DNA of 64,000 nucleotides, taken from the NCBI RefSeq assembly GCF_003943615.1, contig NZ_RJPZ01000008.1:1-64000 (forward strand), written 5' to 3'. Each line of letters starts with the position of its first letter. Within the stretch, counting starts at the first letter, position 1. This document shows positions 56,394-64,000 of this stretch, in pieces. The DNA is from Streptococcus australis (lineage in GTDB: Bacteria > Bacillota > Bacilli > Lactobacillales > Streptococcaceae). A program made the position numbers and the translations under genes. Under the pieces are notes generated by a model, which worked only from the letters and a program-made list of their open reading frames with translations, had not been told where the DNA came from and made no database searches.

Positions 56394-57851
56394 ATGTACC
56401 CAGATGATAGTTTAACTCTCCACACTGATTTGTACCAAATCAATATGATGCAGGTTTACTTTGAGCAAGGCATCCACAATAAAAAGGCAGTTTTCGAAGC
56501 CTATTTCCGCCAGCAACCCTTTAAAAATGGCTATGCCGTCTTTGCGGGTCTTGAGCGCCTTGTCAACTATTTGAAGAATCTACGTTTTTCTGAGTCAGAT
56601 ATTGCCTACTTAGAATCCTTGGGCTACGAAGGAGCCTTCCTAGATTACTTGAAAAATTTCAAAATGGAATTGACTGTTCGTTCTGCCAAAGAAGGGGACC
56701 TGGTCTTTGCCAATGAGCCAATCGTTCAAGTAGAAGGACCACTTGCCCAGTGTCAATTGGTCGAAACAGCCCTCCTCAATATTGTTAATTTCCAAACCTT
56801 GATCGCCACAAAAGCAGCTCGGATTAAGTCTGTTATTGAGGACGAACCGTTGATGGAGTTCGGGACTCGCAGAGCGCAAGAAATAGATGCGGCTATTTGG
56901 GGAACCCGTGCAGCCGTTATTGGAGGTGCTAGTGGGACCAGTAACGTTCGTGCTGGAAAACTCTTTGGCATTCCAGTCCTTGGGACCCATGCCCATGCCT
57001 TGGTGCAGGTCTATGGCGACGATTACAAAGCTTTTAAGGCCTATGCTGAGACCCATCGCAACTGTGTTTTCCTAGTGGATACCTATGATACCCTCCGCAT
57101 CGGAGTCCCAGCTGCTATTCAGGTAGCGCGCGAGATGGGCGATCGCATCAACTTCCTAGGTGTGCGGATTGATTCTGGAGATATTGCCTACATCTCGAAA
57201 AAAGTTCGCCAGCAGTTGGATGAAGCTGGTTTCACAGAAGCGAAGATCTATGCCTCAAATGATTTGGATGAAAACACCATCCTCAACTTGAAGATGCAAA
57301 AGGCTAAGATTGATGTCTGGGGTGTCGGAACCAAGTTGATTACGGCCTATGACCAACCGGCTCTCGGAGCAGTCTATAAGATTGTGGCTATCGAAGACGA
57401 AAATGGTCAAATGCGAAACACTATCAAGCTGTCTAACAATGCTGAGAAGGTCTCAACTCCAGGGAAGAAGCAAGTGTGGCGTATTACCAGTCGCGAAAAG
57501 GGCAAATCCGAAGGAGATTACATCACTTACGATGGAGTCGATGTCAATGAATTGACAGAAATCAAGATGTTCCACCCGACCTATACCTATATCAAGAAGA
57601 CGGTTCGGGATTTTGATGCTATCCCGCTCTTGGTTGATATTTTCAAGGATGGGAAACAAGTCTACGAATTGCCAGCTTTGATGGATATCCAAGCCTATGC
57701 TCGGAAAGAATTCGATAAGCTCTGGGATGAGTACAAACGTGTCCTTAATCCACAACATTACCCAGTGGACTTGGCTAAGGATGTTTGGCAAGATAAGATG
57801 GACCTCATTGATCAAATGCGCCAGAAAGCCTTGGGAGGTGATGAGGAATGA
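56394..57851 (+). CDS. pncB: nicotinate phosphoribosyltransferase
   Basis: PncB joins nicotinate and PRPP to make nicotinate mononucleotide for NAD salvage. The 485-aa protein begins [18 protein letters not shown] and has [15 protein letters not shown] and [14 protein letters not shown]. The Asp-rich ligand segment is [20 protein letters not shown] at 56394 follows AGAGGG; the basic 12-codon extension upstream overlaps the leader hairpin. It overlaps nadE by four bases. Confidence 0.95.
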   Translation: MYPDDSLTLHTDLYQINMMQVYFEQGIHNKKAVFEAYFRQQPFKNGYAVFAGLERLVNYLKNLRFSESDIAYLESLGYEGAFLDYLKNFKMELTVRSAKEGDLVFANEPIVQVEGPLAQCQLVETALLNIVNFQTLIATKAARIKSVIEDEPLMEFGTRRAQEIDAAIWGTRAAVIGGASGTSNVRAGKLFGIPVLGTHAHALVQVYGDDYKAFKAYAETHRNCVFLVDTYDTLRIGVPAAIQVAREMGDRINFLGVRIDSGDIAYISKKVRQQLDEAGFTEAKIYASNDLDENTILNLKMQKAKIDVWGVGTKLITAYDQPALGAVYKIVAIEDENGQMRNTIKLSNNAEKVSTPGKKQVWRITSREKGKSEGDYITYDGVDVNELTEIKMFHPTYTYIKKTVRDFDAIPLLVDIFKDGKQVYELPALMDIQAYARKEFDKLWDEYKRVLNPQHYPVDLAKDVWQDKMDLIDQMRQKALGGDEE

Positions 57852-58672
57852 GCCTACAAGAAGACATTATTGCCCAATTAGGGGTCAAGCCGGTCATTGA
57901 TCCTCAGGAAGAGATTCGTCGGTCGATTAATTTTTTGAAGGAGTACTTGCAAAAACATCCCTTTCTGAAGACCTTTGTCTTAGGAATTTCAGGAGGACAG
58001 GACTCTACCCTAGCTGGTCGCCTGGCTCAATTGGCCATGGAGGAAATGCGGAGCGAGACTGGAGATGCCAGCTATCAGTTTGTTGCTGTCCGCTTGCCTT
58101 ACGGTGTCCAAGCGGATGAAGCAGATGCCCAAAAGGCCTTGGCCTTCATCCAACCAGATGTCAGCCTAGTCGTGAACATCAAGGAATCGGTCGATGCCAT
58201 GGAACGTGCTGTCGAAGCGACAGGAACGGATGTTTCAGACTTTAACAAGGGCAATATCAAGGCGCGGAGCCGGATGATTGCTCAGTATGCTTTAGCTGGA
58301 GCCTACAGCGGAGCCGTCATTGGAACGGACCATGCAGCCGAAAATATCACTGGTTTCTTTACCAAGTTTGGAGATGGCGGAGCTGATATCCTTCCTCTCT
58401 ATCGCCTCAACAAGCGCCAAGGCAAGCAGTTGCTTCAGGCACTGGGAGCTGAGCCAGCCTTGTATGAGAAGGTACCGATTGCCGATTTGGAAGAGGAAAA
58501 GCCTGGCATCGCTGATGAAGTAGCTCTTGGAGTGACCTATGCAGAAATTGATGACTACCTAGAAGGGAAATCAGTTAGCCCAGAAGCTCAAGCAACCATT
58601 GAAAGCTGGTGGCACAAAGGCCAACACAAACGCCATTTACCAATTACAGTATTTGATACCTTCTGGCGTTGA
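57848..58672 (+). CDS. nadE: NH3-dependent NAD+ synthetase
   Basis: NadE amidates deamido-NAD with ammonia. The 274-aa protein has the PP-loop [31 protein letters not shown], and [20 protein letters not shown]. No glutaminase domain is present, so ammonia is the donor. ATGA overlaps the pncB stop; the two genes form a NAD salvage operon. Confidence 0.96.
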   Translation: MSLQEDIIAQLGVKPVIDPQEEIRRSINFLKEYLQKHPFLKTFVLGISGGQDSTLAGRLAQLAMEEMRSETGDASYQFVAVRLPYGVQADEADAQKALAFIQPDVSLVVNIKESVDAMERAVEATGTDVSDFNKGNIKARSRMIAQYALAGAYSGAVIGTDHAAENITGFFTKFGDGGADILPLYRLNKRQGKQLLQALGAEPALYEKVPIADLEEEKPGIADEVALGVTYAEIDDYLEGKSVSPEAQATIESWWHKGQHKRHLPITVFDTFWR

Positions 58673-58680
58673 TAATAAAG

Positions 58681-58706
58681 AAAAAGTCGGTTGAGCCGAC
58701 TTTTTT
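58681..58706 (+). terminator. terminator after nadE
   Basis: AAAAAGTCGG and CCGACTTTTTT pair around TTGAG. Confidence 0.9.
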
Positions 58707-58729
58707 AAAACAGGATAGGAGGAAAGAGG

Positions 58730-59281
58730 ATGAGAAAATTGGGTTCTATTGAACTGGAGACCAATCGTTTATTATTAAGACGCTTTGTTGTAGAGGATGC
58801 AAAGGCAATGTTTAAAAATTGGGCGTCTGATGTAGATAATCTTAAATATGTGACTTGGGATCCGCATCCAAATCCTCAAGTGACTCGGGCTTCGATCGAA
58901 AGGTGGCTCCGTCAGTACCAAGAGGAAATTACCTACAAATGGGCAATTTGCAAAAAAGATGATCCTGCACAAGTGATAGGTGATATCAGTGTCGTTTCTC
59001 AGGATCCACAAAAAGAAATATGTGAAGTCGGCTATATTCTAGGGAAAAAATTCTGGGGTCAAGGTCTGATGACAGAAGCCCTCCAGGCGGTTTTACACTT
59101 TTTGTTGGTAGAAGTGGGATTCAAGGAAGTTCAGGCCAAGTACGTCAGTTTGAACCCTGCTTCAGGAAAGGTAATGGCAAAAGCTGGGATGCATGTTCTT
59201 GAAACTCTCCCCAATGTGGTCGCTAGAAAAGGCTATGTCGGAGATCAAATCATCTACACGATTCATTCTTCTGACCTTTAA
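58730..59281 (+). CDS. GNAT family N-acetyltransferase (RimJ/RimL-like)
   Basis: A 183-aa acetyltransferase of the RimJ/RimL type: N-terminal LETNRLLLRRFVVEDA, acetyl-CoA segment EVGYILGKKFWGQGLMTEAL, and NPASGKVMAKAGM. It may acetylate a ribosomal protein N terminus or an antibiotic-like amine; not readable. GGAGGAAAGAGG precedes ATG. It appears monocistronic, with a possible start signal in the preceding terminator gap. Confidence 0.88.
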   Translation: MRKLGSIELETNRLLLRRFVVEDAKAMFKNWASDVDNLKYVTWDPHPNPQVTRASIERWLRQYQEEITYKWAICKKDDPAQVIGDISVVSQDPQKEICEVGYILGKKFWGQGLMTEALQAVLHFLLVEVGFKEVQAKYVSLNPASGKVMAKAGMHVLETLPNVVARKGYVGDQIIYTIHSSDL

Positions 59282-59293
59282 AACAATTTTTAC

Positions 59294-59321
59294 TTGAAGA
59301 TTTTAGCCAATGGTCTATAAT
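59294..59321 (+). promoter_or_regulatory. promoter of pepC
   Basis: TTGAAG (59294-59299), 16 nt, TATAAT (59316-59321), 28 nt before ATG. Confidence 0.65.
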
Positions 59322-59349
59322 GGTAAGTAGCTTTACAAAGGAGAATCTT

Positions 59350-60687
59350 ATGTCAGAATTAACACAAGAATTTACAGATCAACTTTATGCAAATTACCAA
59401 GCAAATGTGAAATTTGCGGCTCTCGAAAATGCCATCACCCACAATGGGATTCATGCAGCTTTAGAGACAAGCAAAAGTGCAGTAGAAAACACACCCGTCT
59501 TTTCTCTTGATTTAACCAAGGACAAGGTGACGGATCAGAAAGCTTCTGGTCGTTGCTGGATGTTTGCGGCGCTGAATACCTTCCGTCATAAAATGATTTC
59601 GAGCTTCCGATTAGAGGATTTTGAGTTGTCTCAAGCTCATACCTTCTTCTGGGATAAATACGAAAAATCCAACTGGTTCTTGGAGCAAATCATTGCGACA
59701 GCGGATCAGGACTTGACTAGCCGCAAGGTGGCTTTCCTCCTTCAAACCCCTCAACAAGATGGTGGCCAATGGGATATGGTCGTTTCCCTCTTTGAAAAGT
59801 ATGGGGTCGTACCTAAGTCTGTTTATCCAGAATCCATCTCTTCTAGCAATAGCCGAGAGCTCAATAGCTACTTAAACAAATTGTTGCGCCAAGATGCTCA
59901 AATCCTTCGTGAATTGCTTGCAAGTGGAGCAGATCAAGCGACGGTTCAGAGCAAGAAAGAAGAGCTTCTACAAGAAATCTTTAATTTCTTGGCTATGTCA
60001 CTGGGCTTGCCCCCTCGTACATTTAGTTTCTCTTACCGCGATAAGGACAATAACTTCCACAAAGAAGCTGGCTTGACGCCTCAAAGCTTTTACAAAAAAT
60101 ATGTGGATCTTCAGTTGGAGGACTACGTTTCTGTTATCAATGCGCCTACGGCAGACAAGCCTTATAGTCATTCCTACACTGTTGAGATGCTTGGAAATGT
60201 GGTCGGTAGCCGTGAAGTCCGCTACCTCAACGTTCCGATGGAGCGCTTGAAGGAATTAGCCATTGCTCAAATGAAAGCTGGGGAAACTGTTTGGTTTGGA
60301 TCGGATGTTGGCCAAGTCAGCAACCGCAAAGCTGGAATCCTTGCAACAGATGTCTACGACTTTGAAGCGGGAATGGATATCCAGCTGACTCAAGATAAGG
60401 CAGGACGTTTGGATTATGCAGAAAGTCTCATGACCCATGCCATGGTCTTGACTGGTGTGGATCTGGACGAAGCTGGACGCCCTCTCAAATGGAAGGTTGA
60501 GAATTCTTGGGGAGAAAAAGTCGGAACAGATGGTTACTTTGTAGCTTCCGATGCTTGGATGGATGAATACACCTACCAGATCGTTGTCCGCAAGGAATTG
60601 TTGACAGCCGAAGAATTGACTGCTTATGAGGCAGAACCAATTGTCTTAGCTCCATGGGATCCGATGGGGGCCTTGGCTTCTAAGTAA
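59350..60687 (+). CDS. pepC: aminopeptidase C (bleomycin-hydrolase family)
   Basis: PepC is a cytoplasmic cysteine aminopeptidase that trims peptides and can inactivate bleomycin. The 445-aa papain-fold protein has Cys69 in GRCWMFAALNTFR, His in LMTHAMVLTGVD and Asn in KVENSWG. The C terminus ends about a dozen residues after PIVLAPWDPM and can act as a carboxyl-side arm in the hexamer. GGAGAAT precedes ATG at 59350; the ten in-frame codons upstream begin at the -10 and are rejected. Confidence 0.95.
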   Translation: MSELTQEFTDQLYANYQANVKFAALENAITHNGIHAALETSKSAVENTPVFSLDLTKDKVTDQKASGRCWMFAALNTFRHKMISSFRLEDFELSQAHTFFWDKYEKSNWFLEQIIATADQDLTSRKVAFLLQTPQQDGGQWDMVVSLFEKYGVVPKSVYPESISSSNSRELNSYLNKLLRQDAQILRELLASGADQATVQSKKEELLQEIFNFLAMSLGLPPRTFSFSYRDKDNNFHKEAGLTPQSFYKKYVDLQLEDYVSVINAPTADKPYSHSYTVEMLGNVVGSREVRYLNVPMERLKELAIAQMKAGETVWFGSDVGQVSNRKAGILATDVYDFEAGMDIQLTQDKAGRLDYAESLMTHAMVLTGVDLDEAGRPLKWKVENSWGEKVGTDGYFVASDAWMDEYTYQIVVRKELLTAEELTAYEAEPIVLAPWDPMGALASK

Positions 60688-60696
60688 GTTGAATTG

Positions 60697-60730
60697 AAAA
60701 GCACGATTGTTGATCAACAATCGTGCTTTT
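60697..60730. terminator. bidirectional terminator between pepC and pbp1A
   Basis: A 34-bp perfect palindrome built of AAAAGCACGATTGTTGA and its complement. The T-end serves pepC (+), and the complement serves pbp1A (-). Confidence 0.9.
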
Positions 60731-60751
60731 GTTTGGAATTAAATTATCTGA

Positions 60752-62872
60752 CTAGCGATTTTGTTCATTTTCTTTGGTAGAAGGTGAAGTGTGTTCAGAA
60801 TTCTCTTCTGAGCTAGATGAACTAGAACTATCTTCTGTAGCTTCGATGTCCTGACTGACGGTACTCGGCTCATAATAGTAATTGTAGTAATTGTAGTTAC
60901 TCTTACCGTTATTGAGATATAGGTAAGAACCGCTACGGTATATACCACTTGGTTGGGTCCAATCCGTGCCACCTGATCCATTTTGCTCATACAAATACAA
61001 CATCATTTGTTTGTAGACATCTGTTGCGACTTTGATTCCATCATCCAGTACGGGAGTCAAGCGATTGGTATATCCTGTCCAAACAGCCATAGAATATTGA
61101 GTGGTATAGCCAACAAACAATTCGTCTGGTGTCACAATGCTTGAGTAACTGTAGTCTTTAGTTAGTTTCTTCAATTCATTATCAGCATAGTTAGAAGTAC
61201 CTGTTTTACCGGCATGATAAATACCGGAGATATAAGCATTGTATCCTGTACCAGCAGTGATTACAGATTTCAACATATCAGTCATCATGTAAGCAGTGGT
61301 CTCTTTCATCACTCTTGTTCCAGAAGTGTCAAAGTTCTTCGTTGTACCATCGCTAAAGACAACCCGATTAACATACTGAGGTTTGTAATAGGTGCCTCCA
61401 TTGGCGAAGGTTGCATAAGCAGCGGCCATTTTCTCACTACTAGCACCGTATTTGCTACTAGAGTCGCTGGTGTTACTTGAGATGGCATTAGCATACACCA
61501 TTTTTGGATAATCGATTCCCATGTTGCTTAAGAATTTTTGAGCCTTCTTTAAACCAACTTTTTCAAGAGCTCGGACGGCAGGTACGTTACGGGACTGCTG
61601 AAGAGCATAGACCATACTGATATTACCATAGTACTGCTTATCCCAGTTATAAATTTGCGTGTTTGTACCAGGGAAGTTGTACGGTGTATCAGGAATAGTT
61701 ACTGCAGTTGAACTGTATTCTTCATTATCAATTGCAGGAGCGTAATCGGAGATAGGCTTCATTGTAGAACCCCAATCTCGGTTCGTTTCTACAGCTTGGT
61801 TGGTACCGAAGGATACATTAGATGATTGATGACGAGATCCTAACTGGGCAATGACTTTTCCGTTGGTAACGTCGATGATAGTAGAAGCAACTTGCAACTC
61901 ATTATCTGGATAATTAACATATTCATCAGAGTTGTAAATATCCCAAAGACGTTTTTGAGCTTCGGCATCTACGTTGGTGTAAACGTCCATACCAGTTGTC
62001 AAGACATTGTAGCCTGTCTCTTCTTCGACTTGTTGGATGACTTCTTTGAGGTAGTTATCCATATAAGCAGGGTAGTTGCTTGAGCTGGTTAGACTTTGTA
62101 AACCATCTGTAACAGGTGTATTGACGGCACTTTCGTACTGCTCGTTAGAGATGGACTTCATATCTAACATTTCTTTGAGAACCAGATTACGGCGTTGGAG
62201 AGCAGCTTCCGGATGAGTGTAGGGGTCATATTGGTTCGGTGCCTGAGGCATTCCAGCCAATAGGGCTAGTTGTGGGAGAGAAAGATCCTTTAAGTCTTTT
62301 GCATAATAGCTACGAGCAGCTGTCTGCATACCGTAGTTCCCATTCGCCATAAATACTTTATTGACGTAATAGGTTAAGATTTCTTGTTTGGTTGCTTTCT
62401 TTTCCAATTGGGTTGCTAACCAAGCTTCTTGAACCTTACGTGATAGTGTACGATCGGAAGCAGAAGTTGAGAAATAGGTTAATTTGATCAATTGCTGCGT
62501 CAAGGTTGATCCCCCTTGGCTTCCTCCTCGCAAGTTGTAAAGGAAGGAGCCACCAATTCGAATAATATCGACTCCACGGTGGTTGAAAAAGCGATGGTCT
62601 TCAATCGCCACAATTGCGTTGACCAAGTCGGTTGGGATTTCATTTGTTTTTACGTTAATTCGTTTTTCAGCACCCAAGTCTGCAATCAGATTGTTTTGGT
62701 TGTCATAGATTTTACTGGATGTCGTTGCGACCAGGTCTTTCTCAGAAAGAGTCGGTGCTTTTGCAGCATAATATCCAAATACCAATCCACCCAGGATAAG
62801 TAAAAGGAAAAATAAGGAAATAGCCACAATCGCCGCATATTTTAACCACTGGATAACTGTTTGTTTGTTCAT
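60752..62872 (-). CDS. pbp1A: penicillin-binding protein 1A
   Basis: A class A PBP, with both glycan polymerisation and peptide cross-linking. It has 706 aa: an N-terminal membrane helix (about 12-35), a glycosyltransferase domain ([29 protein letters not shown]), and a transpeptidase domain with Ser369 in STMK, SSN-like SRN (QQSRNVPA), and KTG ([10 protein letters not shown]). A Ser/Glu-rich tail covers about residues 660-706. The Thr next to the active serine, often altered in resistant pneumococci, is intact. It follows recU directly (stop TAA then ATG). Confidence 0.95.
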   Translation of the reverse strand: MNKQTVIQWLKYAAIVAISLFFLLLILGGLVFGYYAAKAPTLSEKDLVATTSSKIYDNQNNLIADLGAEKRINVKTNEIPTDLVNAIVAIEDHRFFNHRGVDIIRIGGSFLYNLRGGSQGGSTLTQQLIKLTYFSTSASDRTLSRKVQEAWLATQLEKKATKQEILTYYVNKVFMANGNYGMQTAARSYYAKDLKDLSLPQLALLAGMPQAPNQYDPYTHPEAALQRRNLVLKEMLDMKSISNEQYESAVNTPVTDGLQSLTSSSNYPAYMDNYLKEVIQQVEEETGYNVLTTGMDVYTNVDAEAQKRLWDIYNSDEYVNYPDNELQVASTIIDVTNGKVIAQLGSRHQSSNVSFGTNQAVETNRDWGSTMKPISDYAPAIDNEEYSSTAVTIPDTPYNFPGTNTQIYNWDKQYYGNISMVYALQQSRNVPAVRALEKVGLKKAQKFLSNMGIDYPKMVYANAISSNTSDSSSKYGASSEKMAAAYATFANGGTYYKPQYVNRVVFSDGTTKNFDTSGTRVMKETTAYMMTDMLKSVITAGTGYNAYISGIYHAGKTGTSNYADNELKKLTKDYSYSSIVTPDELFVGYTTQYSMAVWTGYTNRLTPVLDDGIKVATDVYKQMMLYLYEQNGSGGTDWTQPSGIYRSGSYLYLNNGKSNYNYYNYYYEPSTVSQDIEATEDSSSSSSSEENSEHTSPSTKENEQNR

Positions 62873-63466
62873 TTAATTACCGCCTAGTAGATTCTGTTCG
62901 ATAATATCGAGATAAGGGACGCTTGGAAGGCGATCTGTCTCGATACGATAACCATTTTTCTGTATAAAGGTCAAGGGCATAGATTTACTGCCGTGATCAA
63001 TGTTGTAAAAGTCGATTAAGGAAGGAGCGGGCAGTAGATAGGTCTCATTGAGCTTTGCAAAATGCAAGAGCACAAAACAAATTCCTCCCTGTTGAAGGAC
63101 TGCAGCCATGTGATCAATCTGATGCTGGTGAAAGTTTTTCATCGGCATGGATTGTTTCTGCTGAGTCTCTTTTGCTTCAAAATCAATGTAGTGTCCCTTG
63201 TAAACACCAGAATAGTCTGTAGTAGACGCCTGGCGAAAATAAGCTTCCACAATCTTTGCCCGACTGCGATGAGGATAGTCTACCTTTACAATCTGGATGG
63301 GGGTTGGCTTTTTATGAATAACCGCTAGTCCTCTGGAAAGGTAGTAGTGATTGCTCTCATTAATCATTTTTTCAAATGTCATCCCCCGATTGGCAAAGTT
63401 CACACTTTGCTTCCTCTGGATGGGCGAAGAAGATTTCTTGCTAAGTTTGTGAGGATAGTTGACCAT
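62873..63466 (-). CDS. recU: Holliday-junction resolvase RecU
   Basis: RecU cuts Holliday junctions in recombination and chromosome segregation. The 197-aa protein has a flexible N terminus (about 1-25), the [13 protein letters not shown] segment, and the nuclease core [17 protein letters not shown] with acidic residues and Lys. It ends in YLDIIE. AAGGAG lies before ATG. It is the first gene of recU-pbp1A, a conserved pair, and its 5' end contains the -35 of the opposite gene. Confidence 0.95.
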   Translation of the reverse strand: MVNYPHKLSKKSSSPIQRKQSVNFANRGMTFEKMINESNHYYLSRGLAVIHKKPTPIQIVKVDYPHRSRAKIVEAYFRQASTTDYSGVYKGHYIDFEAKETQQKQSMPMKNFHQHQIDHMAAVLQQGGICFVLLHFAKLNETYLLPAPSLIDFYNIDHGSKSMPLTFIQKNGYRIETDRLPSVPYLDIIEQNLLGGN

Positions 63467-63487
63467 AATTCTCCTTATTGGTACAAT
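63459..63487 (+). promoter_or_regulatory. promoter of the DUF1273/YpsA gene, overlapping recU
   Basis: TTGACC (63459-63464), 17 nt, TACAAT (63482-63487) with TGG upstream. The -35 covers the start codon of recU on the other strand. On the minus strand TATAAT (63503-63498 region) can serve recU. Confidence 0.7.
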
Positions 63488-63532
63488 TACATCACTCTAT
63501 TATATCACAAAATGAAGAAGGGAGGGGAAATA

Positions 63533-64000
63533 ATGAATAGTTTACTGATTACAGGTTATAAGGCATTTGAGTTGGGAATTCTGACAGCTAAGGATCCTAG
63601 ATTGCCAATTATTAAAGAGGCGATTCGCAGGGATTTAGTCCGTTTTTTGGAAGAGGGAGTCAAGTGGTTAATTTTCACGGGGAATCTAGGTTTTGAAGCT
63701 TGGGCCTTAGAGGTTGCTCAGGAATTAAGAAAAGATTACGAGATACAGTTGGCCACGATTTTTATGTTTGAAAACCAAGGAGAGAACTGGAATGAGGCCA
63801 ATCAAGAAGTCCTTAGTCGCTTTAAACAAGTTGATTTTGTCAAGTATGCCTATCCCTCTTATAGCCAGCCAGGTCAGTTCAAAGAATACAATACATTTTT
63901 GTTAGAAAATACAGATGCTGCTTATTTATTTTACGATCCAGATCATGAAACAAATCTCAAATATCTTTACAAAATGATGCTAGAAATGGATCAGTATCAT
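63533..64000 (+). CDS. DUF1273 (YpsA/SLOG family) protein, cut by the window edge
   Basis: The first 156 codons of a gene that runs off the end. The product begins [20 protein letters not shown] and has [18 protein letters not shown] and [15 protein letters not shown], matching the DUF1273/YpsA branch of the SLOG superfamily, usually about 175-180 aa. SLOG proteins bind nucleotide-like ligands; YpsA has been linked to cell division in Firmicutes. GGGAGGGG precedes ATG. It is divergent from recU, and gpsB usually follows in streptococci. Confidence 0.88.
   Translation, partial: MNSLLITGYKAFELGILTAKDPRLPIIKEAIRRDLVRFLEEGVKWLIFTGNLGFEAWALEVAQELRKDYEIQLATIFMFENQGENWNEANQEVLSRFKQVDFVKYAYPSYSQPGQFKEYNTFLLENTDAAYLFYDPDHETNLKYLYKMMLEMDQYH

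Noticed and set aside
1..64000. CRISPR arrays, prophage, insertion sequences, origin or attachment sites
   Set aside because: No regularly spaced repeats, integrase, transposase, phage structural genes or DnaA-box cluster could be seen.

Overview
This window is ordinary chromosome of a low-GC Gram-positive coccus, almost certainly a Streptococcus of the mitis/sanguinis/parasanguinis kind. The evidence is the complete streptococcal fatty-acid cluster fabM-fabT-fabH-acpP-fabK-fabD-fabG-fabF-accB-fabZ-accC-accD-accA with two FabT operators, together with ManLMN plus its DUF956 companion, CcrZ-TrmB, rsmH-ftsL-pbp2X-mraY, pbp1A-recU, aminopeptidase C, a YSIRK-type secreted protease and glyQS behind a T-box. 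No species is claimed; that would need a database search. I see no prophage, insertion sequence or CRISPR array.

Layout. 1-330: end of an rRNA operon (23S tail, 5S, tRNA-Asn). 0.4-1.75 kb: aspartokinase (-). 1.96-12.57 kb: type II fatty-acid synthesis and acetyl-CoA carboxylase (+). 12.6-17.3 kb (-): serS behind a T-box, and the mannose/glucose PTS manLMN with DUF956. 17.4-17.94 kb: a gene-poor region rich in hairpins. 17.9-20.1 kb (-): alcohol dehydrogenase and a HAD phosphatase. 20.3-24.0 kb (+): purine permease, then tsaE-GNAT-LCP protein. 24.1-24.8 kb (-): small coiled-coil protein and HIT protein. 24.9-28.1 kb (+): ecsAB/pptAB, ccrZ, trmB. 28.2-33.7 kb (+): rimP-nusA-ylxR-ylxQ-infB-rbfA. 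33.8-38.1 kb (+): Na/Pi symporter, nagA, small membrane protein, aldo/keto reductase. 38.3-42.8 kb: large cell-envelope serine protease. 42.9-46.6 kb: T-box, glyQ, glyS, DUF896. 46.6-51.6 kb: a small membrane protein (-), then rsmH-ftsL-pbp2X-mraY (+). 51.7-58.7 kb (+): DEAD-box helicase, amino-acid ABC permease and ATPase, DUF4059-trxB, pncB-nadE. 58.7-64 kb: GNAT, pepC, then pbp1A-recU (-) and the start of a DUF1273/YpsA gene (+) cut by the window edge.

Regulation visible in the DNA: TTTGA-N3-TCAAA FabT sites before fabT and fabK; catabolite (cre) sites in the manL and adhP promoters; a NagR-like palindrome next to the nagA -35; serine and glycine T-boxes; and many intrinsic terminators, several bidirectional.

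The most interesting signal is not a protein. Two intergenic stretches, 17678-17817 (minus strand) and 44107-44237 (plus strand, between glyQ and glyS), share the same short conserved blocks in the same order, while their helices differ in sequence and stay paired. This is the pattern expected of a structured RNA family. A third stretch, 54858-54967 before DUF4059-trxB, shares part of it. Other points of note are a rimP gene whose only well-placed start is ATC, a head-to-head pair of probably leaderless genes (46635-46817 and rsmH), and a YSIRK-type protease with FIVAR repeats but no LPXTG anchor.
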